A stretch of DNA of 64,000 nt, taken from positions 1-64,000 of the forward strand of contig JBBRBN010000005.1 in assembly GCA_038205755.1 (NCBI GenBank), given 5' to 3'. Under the pieces are notes generated by a model that saw nothing but the letters and a program-made list of their open reading frames with translations, was not told the DNA's origin and did no database searches. This document shows, one piece after another, positions 1-8,769 of the stretch. A program made the translations under genes and the position numbers. This stretch comes from JANNWF01 sp038205755 (GTDB taxonomy: Bacteria; Pseudomonadota; Gammaproteobacteria; Xanthomonadales; Xanthomonadaceae). Every line of letters starts with the position of its first letter. Position 1 is the first letter of the stretch.

Positions 1-171
1 CCACAGCACGTGGTCGCCGTGACGCACCTGCCACAGCCCCGGGCCGGGCATCACCCCGTCGACGACGACCGCGTCGAGCGTGCGCGGGGGTTCGACAGGC
101 AGCGCGGTGGCGTGCGCGGCGGAGACAGACAACAGGGATGCAAACGCCAATACGCGGATGCGCCGGGTCAT
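1..171 (-). CDS. TraB/GumN family protein, N-terminal fragment (cut by window edge)
   Basis: Only the first 57 codons are in the window; the gene runs off the left edge. The ATG at 171-169 opens a signal peptide (MTRRIRVLAFASLLSVSAAHA), so the product is probably exported. It is followed by a mature start containing VVVDGVMPGPGLWQV and GDHVLW. The PGPGLWxVxxGDHVLW block is what I associate with the start of TraB/GumN family proteins, which have a conserved fold and no established enzymatic role in most bacteria. The next gene on this strand lies about 430 bp upstream in transcription terms and is not clearly coupled. The family call rests on one short motif, and the domain itself is outside the window. 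Confidence 0.7.
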   Translation of the reverse strand, partial: MTRRIRVLAFASLLSVSAAHATALPVEPPRTLDAVVVDGVMPGPGLWQVRHGDHVLW

Positions 172-599
172 GGATGCAATCGCAGGGGAGGGGCGCGCAG
201 ACTAGCGGGCTCGGCGTTAAGCCGCAGTTGCGCGCTGGCCGGCCGACGGTGGTGCGCGGCCCAATCGTTCAGGCGGCAGTCAAGAAAGTGCAAAGCGGGC
301 CACCCGCCGCCGGCGTCAACTGGGACGATGAAGCTTCTCCCGGCCCGGCCCGGGCTGAGTGGTGGTGATCCTGTTTCCGCATGACCCGGTCTCCGCAGCT
401 GCCAACGACGCAGCGATGCGGTCGGGCGAATCGAGGACAGTGATGCGTCTACGCTGCTGCCAGGGCGGTTTCAACCCGCCAACCGACGCCCGACACCGCC
501 CAGTCACCCAATCGACGGGCCAAGGCCCGCCTTGCTCAGCCCACCTGGCTGCTGTTGTTGCCGGCTACCCGGCGAACGTTGGTTGAGCGACAGGTTCGA
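172..599. other. Intergenic region without a recognisable gene
   Basis: About 430 bp between the start of the GumN-like gene and the end of the DUF4139 gene. Short open frames exist on both strands but none has a recognisable motif or a convincing ribosome-binding site. There is a local GC-rich self-complementary stretch near 340-357. It presumably holds the promoter of the GumN-like gene and the 3' end of the DUF4139 transcript. I see no RNA gene or repeat-family copy in it. Confidence 0.4.
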
Positions 600-2090
600 T
601 TACCAGCTGTAGCGCACCGTATAGCGCAGCTTGACCTCGCCGTCGGCCGGGATGTCGAGCGGGAAGTCGATGGTCTGGGCGTCGCGAGGGGTGTGCTTGT
701 GGCTGGACTCGCCGATCTTCCAGCTGCTCCAGCGATACAGGTATTCGCGGACCTGCAGCTTCACGGCGGTTTCCTTGCGATTGCGCACGCTGATCTCGAA
801 CGTCTCTTCCAGCCATTTCGCGGTGCTGTCGACGCGGTAGTCGACCTGGCGGCGTTCACCGACGATGTCGAAGGCTTTGCCGAGCTTCAGGCTGAGCTTT
901 TCATTGCGCGGCGTATGGCGGATCACGTCCTCGCCGATGAACTCAAGGCTGCCGTCGCTGCCGCCAAGCTGATTGACCCGCACGCGGCCGGCCGGCAGCG
1001 GCATGCCCAAGCCGTTGGCCTTGCTGTTCTCAAACTGCAGATAGGCGCCGACCTCGCCTGGCGACGTTGCCGCATAGCCCTGATCGAGGTTGGGCGCGCC
1101 CCAGAAGACGCGCGCCGCTGGTGCAGCGGTAAACACCAGCTGCTTCTCGCAGGTGATGGCGCTGACGGCGGGAAACAGCTCGATCTGCTTGGTCGAGCGA
1201 TCCGGCAGATCGGTGCGCCGACCCAACGTGTAAAGGTGGTACTCGAACAGGGCGGATTCGGCGAAACCGTCCTGCATCGGCGCGGCTGACATCATCGCCA
1301 CCTCACGACGGTAGGCGACCTGCGGCGGCGGCGCCGGTGCGCGGTTGACGTCACCGGCGACCAGCTTCAGCCGCGCATTGGGAAAACTGCCGCCGGATTG
1401 GTTGACCACCGTTACCCAGGCGCCCAGATCCAGCGAGCAGCCCTTGGATTCATCCAGCGTGGCGTTGTAGTCCGACCACCAGGTCAGCCCCTGCGCCTGG
1501 TAGGCAACCCGCACCTGATGGTCTCCGCCCTTGGCGGCGTCCAGGCTCCAGACCAGAGTGGGCTTGGTGATCAACCCGCCCGGCAGGGACGGGTAGCGAA
1601 TGCCGCTCCAGCCGGTCAAGGTGCTGATCTCACCGCTGGCCAACTCCAGCGTGACGCCATCCTGCGCTGACAGCAGTCGGCCGCTGATCGACTCGACCCG
1701 ATCGCCGCGCAGCTGCTCGACGCTGATCCGCTCGCCGATGAAGCGCTCCAGCAGCTTCTGGCCGCTGACCAGATCGTACTGGTAGTTCTGCTCCAGCACG
1801 CGGGTACCCGCGGGGTCGGTCAGCGAGGCAAAGCCGACCGTGGTCGGGTCCATCCGCGCCGCCACGTCTTCGAAGCGCAGCTCGGAGCGACCCTGACTGA
1901 TTCGCATCACCCGCTGGTCACTGACCAGCGCGTAGCCGGGCAGGTTGTCGCCGTAGTCCGCCAGTCGCTGGGTGTCGATCTGCCCGGGCTGGGCGCTGGA
2001 GTAGACGGTGAGGGCAAAATCAGGGTCGGCGGCGGACGCCGCGCCGGCGGACAGCGCGGCGGCGGTGGCAAGGGCAAGCATGCGGCGCAT
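600..2090 (-). CDS. DUF4139 domain-containing exported protein
   Basis: 496 residues. I start it at the ATG at 2090, where MRRMLALATAAALSAGAASA gives a signal peptide ending at A-S-A; the frame is open 114 codons further upstream but that part has no protein-like character. The mature protein has the layout of DUF4139 proteins: an N-terminal beta region (ALTVYSSAQPGQ, YALVSDQR) and a C-terminal half with WLEETFEISVRNRKE, YLYRWSSW and the closing strand VKLRYTVRYSW. The family has no known enzymatic activity, and a periplasmic or envelope location is inferred from the signal peptide. It appears monocistronic: the next same-strand gene ends 275 bp upstream, with two hairpins (2174-2234 and 2243-2314) in between. 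Function is unknown. Confidence 0.8.
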   Translation of the reverse strand: MRRMLALATAAALSAGAASAADPDFALTVYSSAQPGQIDTQRLADYGDNLPGYALVSDQRVMRISQGRSELRFEDVAARMDPTTVGFASLTDPAGTRVLEQNYQYDLVSGQKLLERFIGERISVEQLRGDRVESISGRLLSAQDGVTLELASGEISTLTGWSGIRYPSLPGGLITKPTLVWSLDAAKGGDHQVRVAYQAQGLTWWSDYNATLDESKGCSLDLGAWVTVVNQSGGSFPNARLKLVAGDVNRAPAPPPQVAYRREVAMMSAAPMQDGFAESALFEYHLYTLGRRTDLPDRSTKQIELFPAVSAITCEKQLVFTAAPAARVFWGAPNLDQGYAATSPGEVGAYLQFENSKANGLGMPLPAGRVRVNQLGGSDGSLEFIGEDVIRHTPRNEKLSLKLGKAFDIVGERRQVDYRVDSTAKWLEETFEISVRNRKETAVKLQVREYLYRWSSWKIGESSHKHTPRDAQTIDFPLDIPADGEVKLRYTVRYSW

Positions 2091-2173
2091 GGCGGGTACT
2101 CGGGAGACGGGACGCGCAGGGCGCCGGTGACGGGGTTGAACGCAGCAGGAGTGGAAATGGGGTTGCTGGAGGC

Positions 2174-2234
2174 GGTGTCGCCTCAGGCTAACGCATCGCA
2201 GCGACCTGAGGCATCGGCGGCCTGAGGCGACGCC
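2174..2234. repeat. Inverted repeat, possible hairpin
   Basis: The arm GTGTCGCCTCAGGC near 2175-2189 is matched in inverse orientation by GCCTGAGGCGAC near 2220-2232, with about 30 bases between the arms. It sits between the DUF4139 and cytochrome genes just left of a second palindrome, so it may contribute to transcript termination or stability. There is no T-run, so a classical Rho-independent terminator is not supported. Confidence 0.5.
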
Positions 2235-2242
2235 CCGAGATC

Positions 2243-2314
2243 TGTAGGCGCGCCGCTTGGCGCGATGCTGTTGATTCCGTCTCGGCGAGCATCGCGCCGG
2301 GCGGCGCGCCCACA
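2243..2314. repeat. REP/SMAG-like palindromic repeat pair
   Basis: TGTAGGCGCGCCGC..GGCGCGATGCT at 2243-2269 is repeated in inverse orientation as AGCATCGCGCC..GGCGCGCCCACA at 2288-2314, giving a symmetrical pair around an 18-base spacer. Each half is itself a GC-rich hairpin beginning TGTAG. A GTAG tetranucleotide at the foot of a hairpin is the hallmark of REP sequences mobilised by RAYT (TnpA-REP) transposases and of the SMAG elements described in Stenotrophomonas. Assignment to that class is by resemblance only. Its place between two genes fits a BIME-like intergenic element. Confidence 0.65.
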
Positions 2315-2365
2315 ACAGCGGACGCCGGACGGCGCTTGCGGCTTTGGCGGCTGGGCGGCCGTGGA

Positions 2366-4138
2366 CTACGGTCGACGCACGGACAGCGTGCGTGTTGCCA
2401 GCAGACCAGCCAGCAGCGTCAGCGCCAGCCACAGCGGCAGGCGCTCGCCAAACGGGATGGCCACCGGCGGGGGCGGCGGGGGCGGCTGCGGTCCCGGCGG
2501 GCCGAGGCTGGCGAGGACCGCGCTCTGCTCGCGACGCTGCACCAGCATTTCCACCGGCAGGCCACCGGGCGTTTGCGTCCAGCCCTTGGTCACCGCCAGC
2601 GCGCGCCAGGCGCGCCGATACAGCAGGCGCGTCTCGATCTGCACCAAGGCGTTTTCCGGCGTTCCCGGCGGCACCGCGAAGCGGTACTGGCTGACATCCA
2701 CCGCCGTCGATGGAATCAGCGTGTCGGTTGCGTCGCCCTCGGCGTCAATGAACAGCACCGGCGCCAGCACCGGCCCGGTGCCGTTGATGCGACCCCGCAG
2801 CAGCTTGGCGTAGCCCCTGCCGGCTCGGCCGGCGAGATCGCCAGGCTGCACGCCAGGCACGTCATCACTGCCCCAGAACGGAATCGTCGGACCGCCGATC
2901 TGCAGCAGCGGGAGGCCGCCGATGCGGGCGTCCACATGCAGGATCGCGTTGCGAATCGAGACTCCCGTGGGGAAGGCATGCCCGGCCAGATTCTCGACTT
3001 CGGCATCGAGCCGCAGCACCTGACCCTCGCGGACCAGCGCCGTCCGCAGATCGATGTTGGCGCTCAGAGTTGCCGGCGTGGCGCCGACAAACGCATGACT
3101 GTGACGCTGGCTGGCCGGGCGCTCCGGACCGCCGCTGCCGATGCTGCCGGTGTCGCCACGCGACGGCATGTGGCAGTCCTGGCAGGAGCGGAACTCCGGG
3201 CCAGGCTTGGCGTAGGGAGATGCCAGCCATTCCGAGTAGGTCGCCTGTCCCGGCGCGCCGGTGGTGGGATTCTTGTACTCATGGCAGCTGGCGCAGAACT
3301 GCGATTCCTTGAACTGCGGCTGATAGACGTTCTGCATCGGAATGCGGTCGGAGTCTGGAAGCGCGCCAAACACGTGGAACGAGGTCTGCGCCTCGCCGTC
3401 CGGAAAGCGGTAAGTGGCATTGCCCAGATGGTGCAGCGCGTCGACGTTGTCATTGACATGGGAAACCTGGTGGCAGGCCAGACAGGTGACGCCGTCGCGA
3501 CCGCCTGCGGTGACCACATCGTCGAAATCCAACTCACCTGGCGTGAACACGTCCTCGAGCGGTGCGTGGCAGGTGGCGCAGAGTCCGCTGTTGTCGGCCG
3601 CATGGGTGTCGCGAAACACGTAGCCGGCGCCGCCGCCGGGGCTGCCATCGCCGGAGTACAGATCGCGCACCCAGAAATTGTCGGCGGCGCCGGCGTGTCG
3701 CGCGCCGGCCCACTCCTGGTAGTACTGCAAGTGGCAACCGATGCAGGACTGGTTGGCTGCGGGAGGCTGATAGGTCGGGTTGTCATTCGCCGGCAGGCGC
3801 GCCAATCTGATCTCAATATCGGTCAGGCCGTCAAACACCTGCTGGGTGTCGGTGAAGTAGGCGTTGGGCGCAGCGGGATCGAAGTCGACCGCCGCGCCAA
3901 TTTCGAACACCCCGTCCTCGGCCAAAGGCAGAACAAAACTGCCGTCCGCGCCAGTGCGAACCGGAGCGATGTCGGGCCGCGCACGAACGCCGACCAGCGC
4001 CCCGGCAATCGGGGCGCTGTCGGCATCATCGATGATCCGGCCGGCGACATCGGCTCCCGAGGTGCCGGGCACCAGCAGCGCCAGCAGCAGCGCGAACCCG
4101 CCGCATGCCCCCCTGACTGCTGCAGCGGAACGCCGCAC
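2366..4138 (-). CDS. Exported pentahaem c-type cytochrome with carboxypeptidase-regulatory-like domain and C-terminal membrane anchor
   Basis: 590 residues from a GTG start at 4138, placed directly after the TAA of the upstream gene (TAAGTG), so translation is probably coupled. A signal peptide ends near residue 29 (VPGTSGAD). Residues about 30-112 look like a beta-sandwich carboxypeptidase-regulatory or transthyretin-like domain (VAGRIIDDADSAPIAGALVG). Five CXXCH haem sites follow: CIGCH (132), CATCH (187), CLACH (219), CASCH (282) and CQDCH (319). Many extra His residues could be axial ligands. The C-terminus is a proline run, then IPFGERLPLW, a hydrophobic segment and RRP, resembling an IPTL-CTERM sorting tail or a plain membrane anchor. 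It resembles cytochrome c554-type multihaem proteins and presumably transfers electrons outside the cytoplasm; partner and substrate are unknown. Confidence 0.8.
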   Translation of the reverse strand: MRRSAAAVRGACGGFALLLALLVPGTSGADVAGRIIDDADSAPIAGALVGVRARPDIAPVRTGADGSFVLPLAEDGVFEIGAAVDFDPAAPNAYFTDTQQVFDGLTDIEIRLARLPANDNPTYQPPAANQSCIGCHLQYYQEWAGARHAGAADNFWVRDLYSGDGSPGGGAGYVFRDTHAADNSGLCATCHAPLEDVFTPGELDFDDVVTAGGRDGVTCLACHQVSHVNDNVDALHHLGNATYRFPDGEAQTSFHVFGALPDSDRIPMQNVYQPQFKESQFCASCHEYKNPTTGAPGQATYSEWLASPYAKPGPEFRSCQDCHMPSRGDTGSIGSGGPERPASQRHSHAFVGATPATLSANIDLRTALVREGQVLRLDAEVENLAGHAFPTGVSIRNAILHVDARIGGLPLLQIGGPTIPFWGSDDVPGVQPGDLAGRAGRGYAKLLRGRINGTGPVLAPVLFIDAEGDATDTLIPSTAVDVSQYRFAVPPGTPENALVQIETRLLYRRAWRALAVTKGWTQTPGGLPVEMLVQRREQSAVLASLGPPGPQPPPPPPPVAIPFGERLPLWLALTLLAGLLATRTLSVRRP

Positions 4139-6127
4139 TTACGGCGCCTCGAATCCGTTCGCCATCACCCGCGCCGCAAACGGCAGCGGACCAACGATGG
4201 TCTCCGCCAATGGGCTGGCTACCGGCATTGCGTTGGCAGCTACCAGCGTGATCGTGGTCTGCGCGCCGACCGCCGGCGCCGCATCAGTGATGAAGCTGAA
4301 GCGATAGAGCGTGCCCCAGTTCAGCTCGTTGCCGACCGGCGCGGTCCACTCGATGCTGCTGGCGGACAGGGTCGCGGTCCAGTTGTTGGAGGCATTGATG
4401 TCGGTATCAGCGAAGTGCACGCCGGCCGGCAGGTGGATGCTGGTCGCCGCCGGGCGCTGGATGCGGAAGGTGCCAAAGCCCTTGCCGCCGGTCACCCGCA
4501 GGTTGGGCTGATTGCCCGAAGTGGTGGCGGTCACGTAATCGAAATTGTTGACGGCATAGTCGTAGCGATAGCAGGTGCCGGCAAGACCCGAGCCCACCGG
4601 GCATTCGGAAAGCGTCTTGACCTTGACGGCCACGCGGGCACTGCCAAACTCGCTCTTCAACTCGACGTTGCGGGTTGGGTTCGCCACCGGATCGACCCAC
4701 GCATGAAGCACCGGCCCCCTGGTCATGGCAGCACCCTGGTTGCCTGGAATCCAGACGTTGTTACCCGCCGTCGGTGCCATCGGCCGCCGGCCCATGGTGT
4801 TATAGATATCGATGTCATCCTGCACGACATACCAGGTGTCGGACCAGTAGGTCGCCCCCGGCACCTGCATCTGGGATTCGCGAATGATCAGGCGGCTGCC
4901 GTAACTGCCGTTCGGATTGACGACGGAGAGAGAACCCACACAGTTCGGGTCGAACACCGAGCCGCAGCGACCCCACAGTCCCCGCGATGGCAGCAGCTCC
5001 ACGCGCGGCCCCAAATCGGTCGGGTCGTCGTTGTTGCCAACGCCGTAGGTGTCACCGCAGTTACGGCTCAGGATGTGATTGCCGAACGGGTTGGCGCAGC
5101 CGGAGTTGGTGGTCAACCACGCATGCTTCAGGCCGGACGCGCCGATCTGCTCCAGCTGGTCGTCAACAATCCGGTACATGTTCCAGATCAGGTAGGGATG
5201 CTGGTCGGCGTTTGCATAGGGGTAGCCGTAGGGATTGGTGTTGCCGGTGAACTTTTCGTACCAGGGGATATCGGCGGTACGGTCGGTATTGGTGTTGCGC
5301 AGCGTGGCGCTCGGGGTGAAGACGATCTCGCCGTCGTCAGCGCCCGCACCGTCGCAGCCGTTGGTGCCGTTCGAGCGCCGGCAGCGGCTGAACGACATGC
5401 TGTAGTTTTCCATCAGCACGTCCGCTTCAAAGATGCCGCCGTTCGGATGCGGTGTGCCGTGGAAATTCGGTGTGTTGCCCTTCGGCCGCGCGGTCGATCC
5501 GCGGCTGCGCTCCACCACCCGGGCGTCGATCTGAAGCTCGCCGATATAGGCGTTGGCAATCTCGCTGGAGCCCATTCGCTTGGCCAGCTGCGGCGACGCG
5601 CGCAGGTCGGACGTCGCCAGGTGGAAGACGCGGTTGTCGCTGCCGAACTCGTACATCAGGTGGGTGACGTACACCCATGCCTGACCGTCGCCACCGACCA
5701 GCTCCAGATGCATTGGATTCTCGGCGCTGGGACGAATGACCGGATTGCGCAAGTCGATCACGCCGCCATCGCCCAGCCGCAGCGTGAACCCGCCTCGGAC
5801 CTGCAGCTTGCCGCCTACGAAGCGATCAAATCCGCCGTCGGGCGCATTGAAGCTCAGCCCTTCGCTGGCCAGCAGCGGAAAGATTGCGTAGTTGGGATCG
5901 CGAGAATCCTTGACGGCAGCGGTGCGCTCGACGCTGACCCCAAACAGGTCGAGAAAATCCTCATTGAACCGAAGCCGCAGGTCGCCGCCATCGACCCGCC
6001 AGATCTGCGGCTCAAGCTGCGCGGCGCGCAGGTCAGGTGGCGCAACGTGATCAGGTGTGGCCGCCATGCTGGCGGATGCCAGGCCCAGTGTCATCGCCGC
6101 AGCAAGTGTCTGCCAAGTCGCTTTCAT
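4139..6127 (-). CDS. Large exported protein of unknown function, C-terminal GFEAP tail
   Basis: 662 residues. I choose the ATG at 6127, which opens a clear signal peptide (MKATWQTLAAAMTLGLASASMA); an in-frame ATG 14 codons earlier would place charged residues ahead of it. The mature protein is rich in Asn, Gly and aromatic residues, has scattered Cys (for example CRRSNGTNGC and CGSVFDPNC) suggesting disulfides, and has no motif I recognise. It ends ARVMANGFEAP; a short GFE-type C-terminus is something I recall from many secreted proteins of Xanthomonadales, but that is memory, not a search. Its stop codon is immediately followed by the GTG of the pentahaem cytochrome gene, so the two are probably made together and may act together at the cell surface. 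Confidence 0.65.
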   Translation of the reverse strand: MKATWQTLAAAMTLGLASASMAATPDHVAPPDLRAAQLEPQIWRVDGGDLRLRFNEDFLDLFGVSVERTAAVKDSRDPNYAIFPLLASEGLSFNAPDGGFDRFVGGKLQVRGGFTLRLGDGGVIDLRNPVIRPSAENPMHLELVGGDGQAWVYVTHLMYEFGSDNRVFHLATSDLRASPQLAKRMGSSEIANAYIGELQIDARVVERSRGSTARPKGNTPNFHGTPHPNGGIFEADVLMENYSMSFSRCRRSNGTNGCDGAGADDGEIVFTPSATLRNTNTDRTADIPWYEKFTGNTNPYGYPYANADQHPYLIWNMYRIVDDQLEQIGASGLKHAWLTTNSGCANPFGNHILSRNCGDTYGVGNNDDPTDLGPRVELLPSRGLWGRCGSVFDPNCVGSLSVVNPNGSYGSRLIIRESQMQVPGATYWSDTWYVVQDDIDIYNTMGRRPMAPTAGNNVWIPGNQGAAMTRGPVLHAWVDPVANPTRNVELKSEFGSARVAVKVKTLSECPVGSGLAGTCYRYDYAVNNFDYVTATTSGNQPNLRVTGGKGFGTFRIQRPAATSIHLPAGVHFADTDINASNNWTATLSASSIEWTAPVGNELNWGTLYRFSFITDAAPAVGAQTTITLVAANAMPVASPLAETIVGPLPFAARVMANGFEAP

Positions 6128-6230
6128 CCGCACTTCCTCCTCACCAATCCGGAATGCCGCACGCCTCAAAGGGTGCGGTCCAAACGCGGGATGATAGTCC
6201 CTAAGCAGTCTGGAGATTGTTTACATTCAG

Positions 6231-6264
6231 CTAACCCGCGAGATTCATGAAACATGCGGGCTAC
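6231..6264. repeat. Family A palindromic repeat, short copy, supplies a stop codon
   Basis: CTAACCCGC at the left and GCGGGCTA at the right are inverted, enclosing GAGATTCATGAAACAT. The right end (ATTCATGAAACATGCGGGCTA) matches the right ends of copies at 37395-37417 and 57993-58016. The CTA at 6261-6263 is the TAG stop of the methyltransferase gene read on the minus strand. Confidence 0.7.
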
Positions 6265-7193
6265 GTGTGGAGCCGCAGCCTTTCCGATGGCGAGCGTTCA
6301 GTCTCCTCCCGAGGTTCGCCCTCACGACCATCGCTTGGGTGGGAGCAGGGACGTTTGGCCGGATCGAGCGGCACGGCACGCTCATGCACCGCCTCGATCA
6401 CGTACTCCCCGTATCCGCTGCCGGCCCAGGCCGCGACGACCCGGTAGCCGCAGCGCTGCAGCAGCAGATCACGTCTGGCTGCGGGCAGGCGCCACAGGAA
6501 AGTCTCGCTGCGCTTCGCCAGCCAGCGCTCGCGGATGGCGCTTTTGCGGTGAAATCCGGCGCCGGCGTCGTTGCTGGCGTCGAGCGCACTGAACAGCAGG
6601 CGCGGCGGCGAATCCAGACGAATGGCCGCACGCAGCAGACGCAGCAGGCTGCGGCCCGGCAGGTACATGAGCACGCCCTCAGCCACCAGCAGGGACGGCG
6701 CCTGTGCGCACAGCGCCAGCAGATCACCAGACTGCTGCGGCAGGCGCATCGCCATCGTCTGTGGGCGCGGCAGCTGCGCGCGCCAGAGCGGCAGGCGTTG
6801 ACGCAGGGCAAGTGAATCCGGCTGATCAATCTCAATCAGCTGCAGCTGCGGCTGCCTGGCCAGGGCCACCAGTCCTGCCGCATCAAATCCGCTGCCCAGC
6901 CACAGCCACTGCAGCGACGCCGGTGCCTGCTGCAGGCGCTGCTGGATCCAAGCCTTGCGTTGGCAGTGATGGCGGGAAAGTCCGGCACAGCAGCAACGCT
7001 CCAGCAGATCCAGCAGCCAGCGTCCCCAGGCCCACGTTGACAGCATCGCCAGACAGCGCCAGCCGGCGCTGGCGCCCAGCAGCGCCTGCCTCGCCATCTG
7101 CTGGACGAGTTCGGCCAGTCCGTGCGCTCGCCCGCAGCGCACGATCGATAGCGCCACCAGCAGCGCCGTGGCGCTGGCGCGTCGGGCGGTCAT
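6261..7193 (-). CDS. Class I SAM-dependent methyltransferase, leucine carboxyl methyltransferase (LCM) type
   Basis: 310 residues from the ATG at 7193, which overlaps the TGA of the FAD-oxidase gene as ATGA; a GTG three codons upstream is possible. The order of motifs is that of LCM/PPM1-like O-methyltransferases: a glycine-rich SAM site (WLWLGSGFDAAGL), an acidic residue after strand 2 (LIEIDQPDSLALRQ) and LLVAEGVLMYLP. The bacterial family methylates carboxyl or hydroxyl groups of small molecules or polyketide-like substrates; the substrate here is unknown. Translational coupling to the FAD-dependent oxidase suggests the two modify the same molecule. The last 35 or so residues are highly charged, do not look like the fold, and end exactly in the TAG of a family A repeat, so the C-terminus may have been rewritten by that insertion. 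Confidence 0.8.
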   Translation of the reverse strand: MTARRASATALLVALSIVRCGRAHGLAELVQQMARQALLGASAGWRCLAMLSTWAWGRWLLDLLERCCCAGLSRHHCQRKAWIQQRLQQAPASLQWLWLGSGFDAAGLVALARQPQLQLIEIDQPDSLALRQRLPLWRAQLPRPQTMAMRLPQQSGDLLALCAQAPSLLVAEGVLMYLPGRSLLRLLRAAIRLDSPPRLLFSALDASNDAGAGFHRKSAIRERWLAKRSETFLWRLPAARRDLLLQRCGYRVVAAWAGSGYGEYVIEAVHERAVPLDPAKRPCSHPSDGREGEPREETERSPSERLRLHT

Positions 7194-8725
7194 GCCAGGC
7201 ACCTTCGCGATTGGATGATGCCGTCGGAGGGCTGTTGGGGAGGCGCTGCGAGCGTGCTCTGCAGCCAGCGATACCAGTCGCTGCAGAACAACTGACGCGG
7301 GTCGTGCTGCCGCTTCGCCGCAATGAACTCGTCGATACGCGGGTAGGCCGTGCGCAGCTGGTCGCCGCGCACATGGCGGTGATAGGTGAGATAGAAGCTA
7401 CCGCCAAAGGCCAGCGCGCAGTCGATCAACGACTGCAACTGCCCGGCCGCCCGCTGCTGGCCGACCGCATCGTGTCGGACATGCAGATTGAGCACCACGC
7501 ACGCCCAATCCTGCCGGGCCCACGCCAGCACCGTTTCAGTATCCTGTCGGATCACCCGAACAGTGCCGTAGATGATGTCCATTGCCTGCTGACGGGCCAG
7601 CTCCGCCGCGCCAGCAAGGAAGCGGTCGATGGCCGCCAGCGGGACATACAGCTCGGTGATGACCTCCGATCCACGGTGCCCCAGTCGTTGGTCTATTGCC
7701 GCGTGATAGCCGTCCAGATAGACGCCGAACTGATGGTCATCGGAGCAATACTGCTGGCCGTGAGTGGCGAGATAGAAATCGCTGTAGCGCCGAAACGCCC
7801 GCGACTTGTCGACGTGTGCCAGCCACAGCATCTCAGCCCAGTCGGTGGCGCCCAGCTTCGGGTGCGGCGCGCGCGTCGGCAGCGCAGCATTGATCGGCCA
7901 GTAGCACGCGAACACGCCCAGATCGAGAAAGTCGTCGCAGGCCGGATCGATGGCGAACTGGAAGTCGCCATACAGGGCGCCATCGCGTCTGCTTTGACTG
8001 AACGCGGCGGCCAGATCGGCGCGTCGCAGCAGGCTCACGCGACGCTCCAGCGCACGGCGCCGAGCAAGCCGCAGCTGCACGTCGGTAACCACCCCGAACA
8101 GACCGTAGCCACCGATCACCAGCGCAAACAGCGTCGGATCCACCTCGCGATCAACGCGCCGGATGCTGCCGTCGGCGGTGACCAGGGTGAAGCTTTCGAT
8201 ATCTTCGACCAGCGGACCGCTGTTGAGTCCGCGACCGTGAATGTTCGAGGCCAGCGCGCCGCCCAGACTGAAGTCATCCGCGCCAGTCTGCTTCTGGCGA
8301 ATTCCCCAGCCGCTGCCATCCGTGGCCCGCCGCCCAACCAGAAACGCCTGCAGCTGCGGCCAGCGCATGCCGGCGCCGACGCTGACAACGCCGCGATCAG
8401 AATCGAAATCATGCACTGCGTTCATCTGGCGACTGTCCAGCAGCCAGCCGTCAGCGGCGAACTGCTGCCCACCCATCGCGTGCTGCGCGCCAGCTATCGC
8501 CAGCGGCAGGCCCTCACGGTGCGCTGCGGCAACCGCCTCGGCCACCTGTTCGGCGCTGCGCGGCAGCAGCACGCGGCGGTGCGCGGTTGGGTTGAGCTGG
8601 CTGTGCACATCATTGCGGGTGGGTTCGCGCGATGCAGCGGGATCGAGGTGCAGGCAGGCATTCACGTGGGCGTCCTTGACGGTGGCGACGCGACCAGCAG
8701 ACACAGCAGCGGTGGCGAACGACAA
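7190..8725 (-). CDS. FAD-linked oxidase (VAO/PCMH-type FAD-binding protein)
   Basis: 511 residues from a TTG at 8725; a GTG at codon 8 is an alternative and I cannot decide between them. The FAD-binding half has the expected elements: LLPRSAEQVAEAVAAAHREGLPLAIAG, the VGAGMRWPQL strand, DDFSLGGALASNIHGRG around the flavin, and VIGGYGLFGVVTDVQLRL. The C-terminal half carries substrate-domain features and ends in a berberine-bridge-like segment (DPRQLFCSDWYRWLQ). Such enzymes oxidise alcohols, aldonolactones, sugars or amines using covalent or tight FAD; the usual His for covalent FAD is not obvious to me. It is co-transcribed with the LCM-type methyltransferase and faces an XRE regulator whose start is about 45 bp away, so it is probably controlled by it. 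Confidence 0.8.
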   Translation of the reverse strand: MSFATAAVSAGRVATVKDAHVNACLHLDPAASREPTRNDVHSQLNPTAHRRVLLPRSAEQVAEAVAAAHREGLPLAIAGAQHAMGGQQFAADGWLLDSRQMNAVHDFDSDRGVVSVGAGMRWPQLQAFLVGRRATDGSGWGIRQKQTGADDFSLGGALASNIHGRGLNSGPLVEDIESFTLVTADGSIRRVDREVDPTLFALVIGGYGLFGVVTDVQLRLARRRALERRVSLLRRADLAAAFSQSRRDGALYGDFQFAIDPACDDFLDLGVFACYWPINAALPTRAPHPKLGATDWAEMLWLAHVDKSRAFRRYSDFYLATHGQQYCSDDHQFGVYLDGYHAAIDQRLGHRGSEVITELYVPLAAIDRFLAGAAELARQQAMDIIYGTVRVIRQDTETVLAWARQDWACVVLNLHVRHDAVGQQRAAGQLQSLIDCALAFGGSFYLTYHRHVRGDQLRTAYPRIDEFIAAKRQHDPRQLFCSDWYRWLQSTLAAPPQQPSDGIIQSRRCLA

Positions 8726-8769
8726 GACGTTCCGACAAAGTAGCGCTATCCAGTACCTCGGGGACTGTC

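Noticed and set aside
2336..6250. A 1304-codon open frame on the plus strand
   Set aside because: It is the antisense of the cytochrome and the large secreted protein genes. High GC leaves long shadow frames; this one is rich in Arg, Gly and His and has no motif, while the minus strand shows signal peptides and haem motifs.
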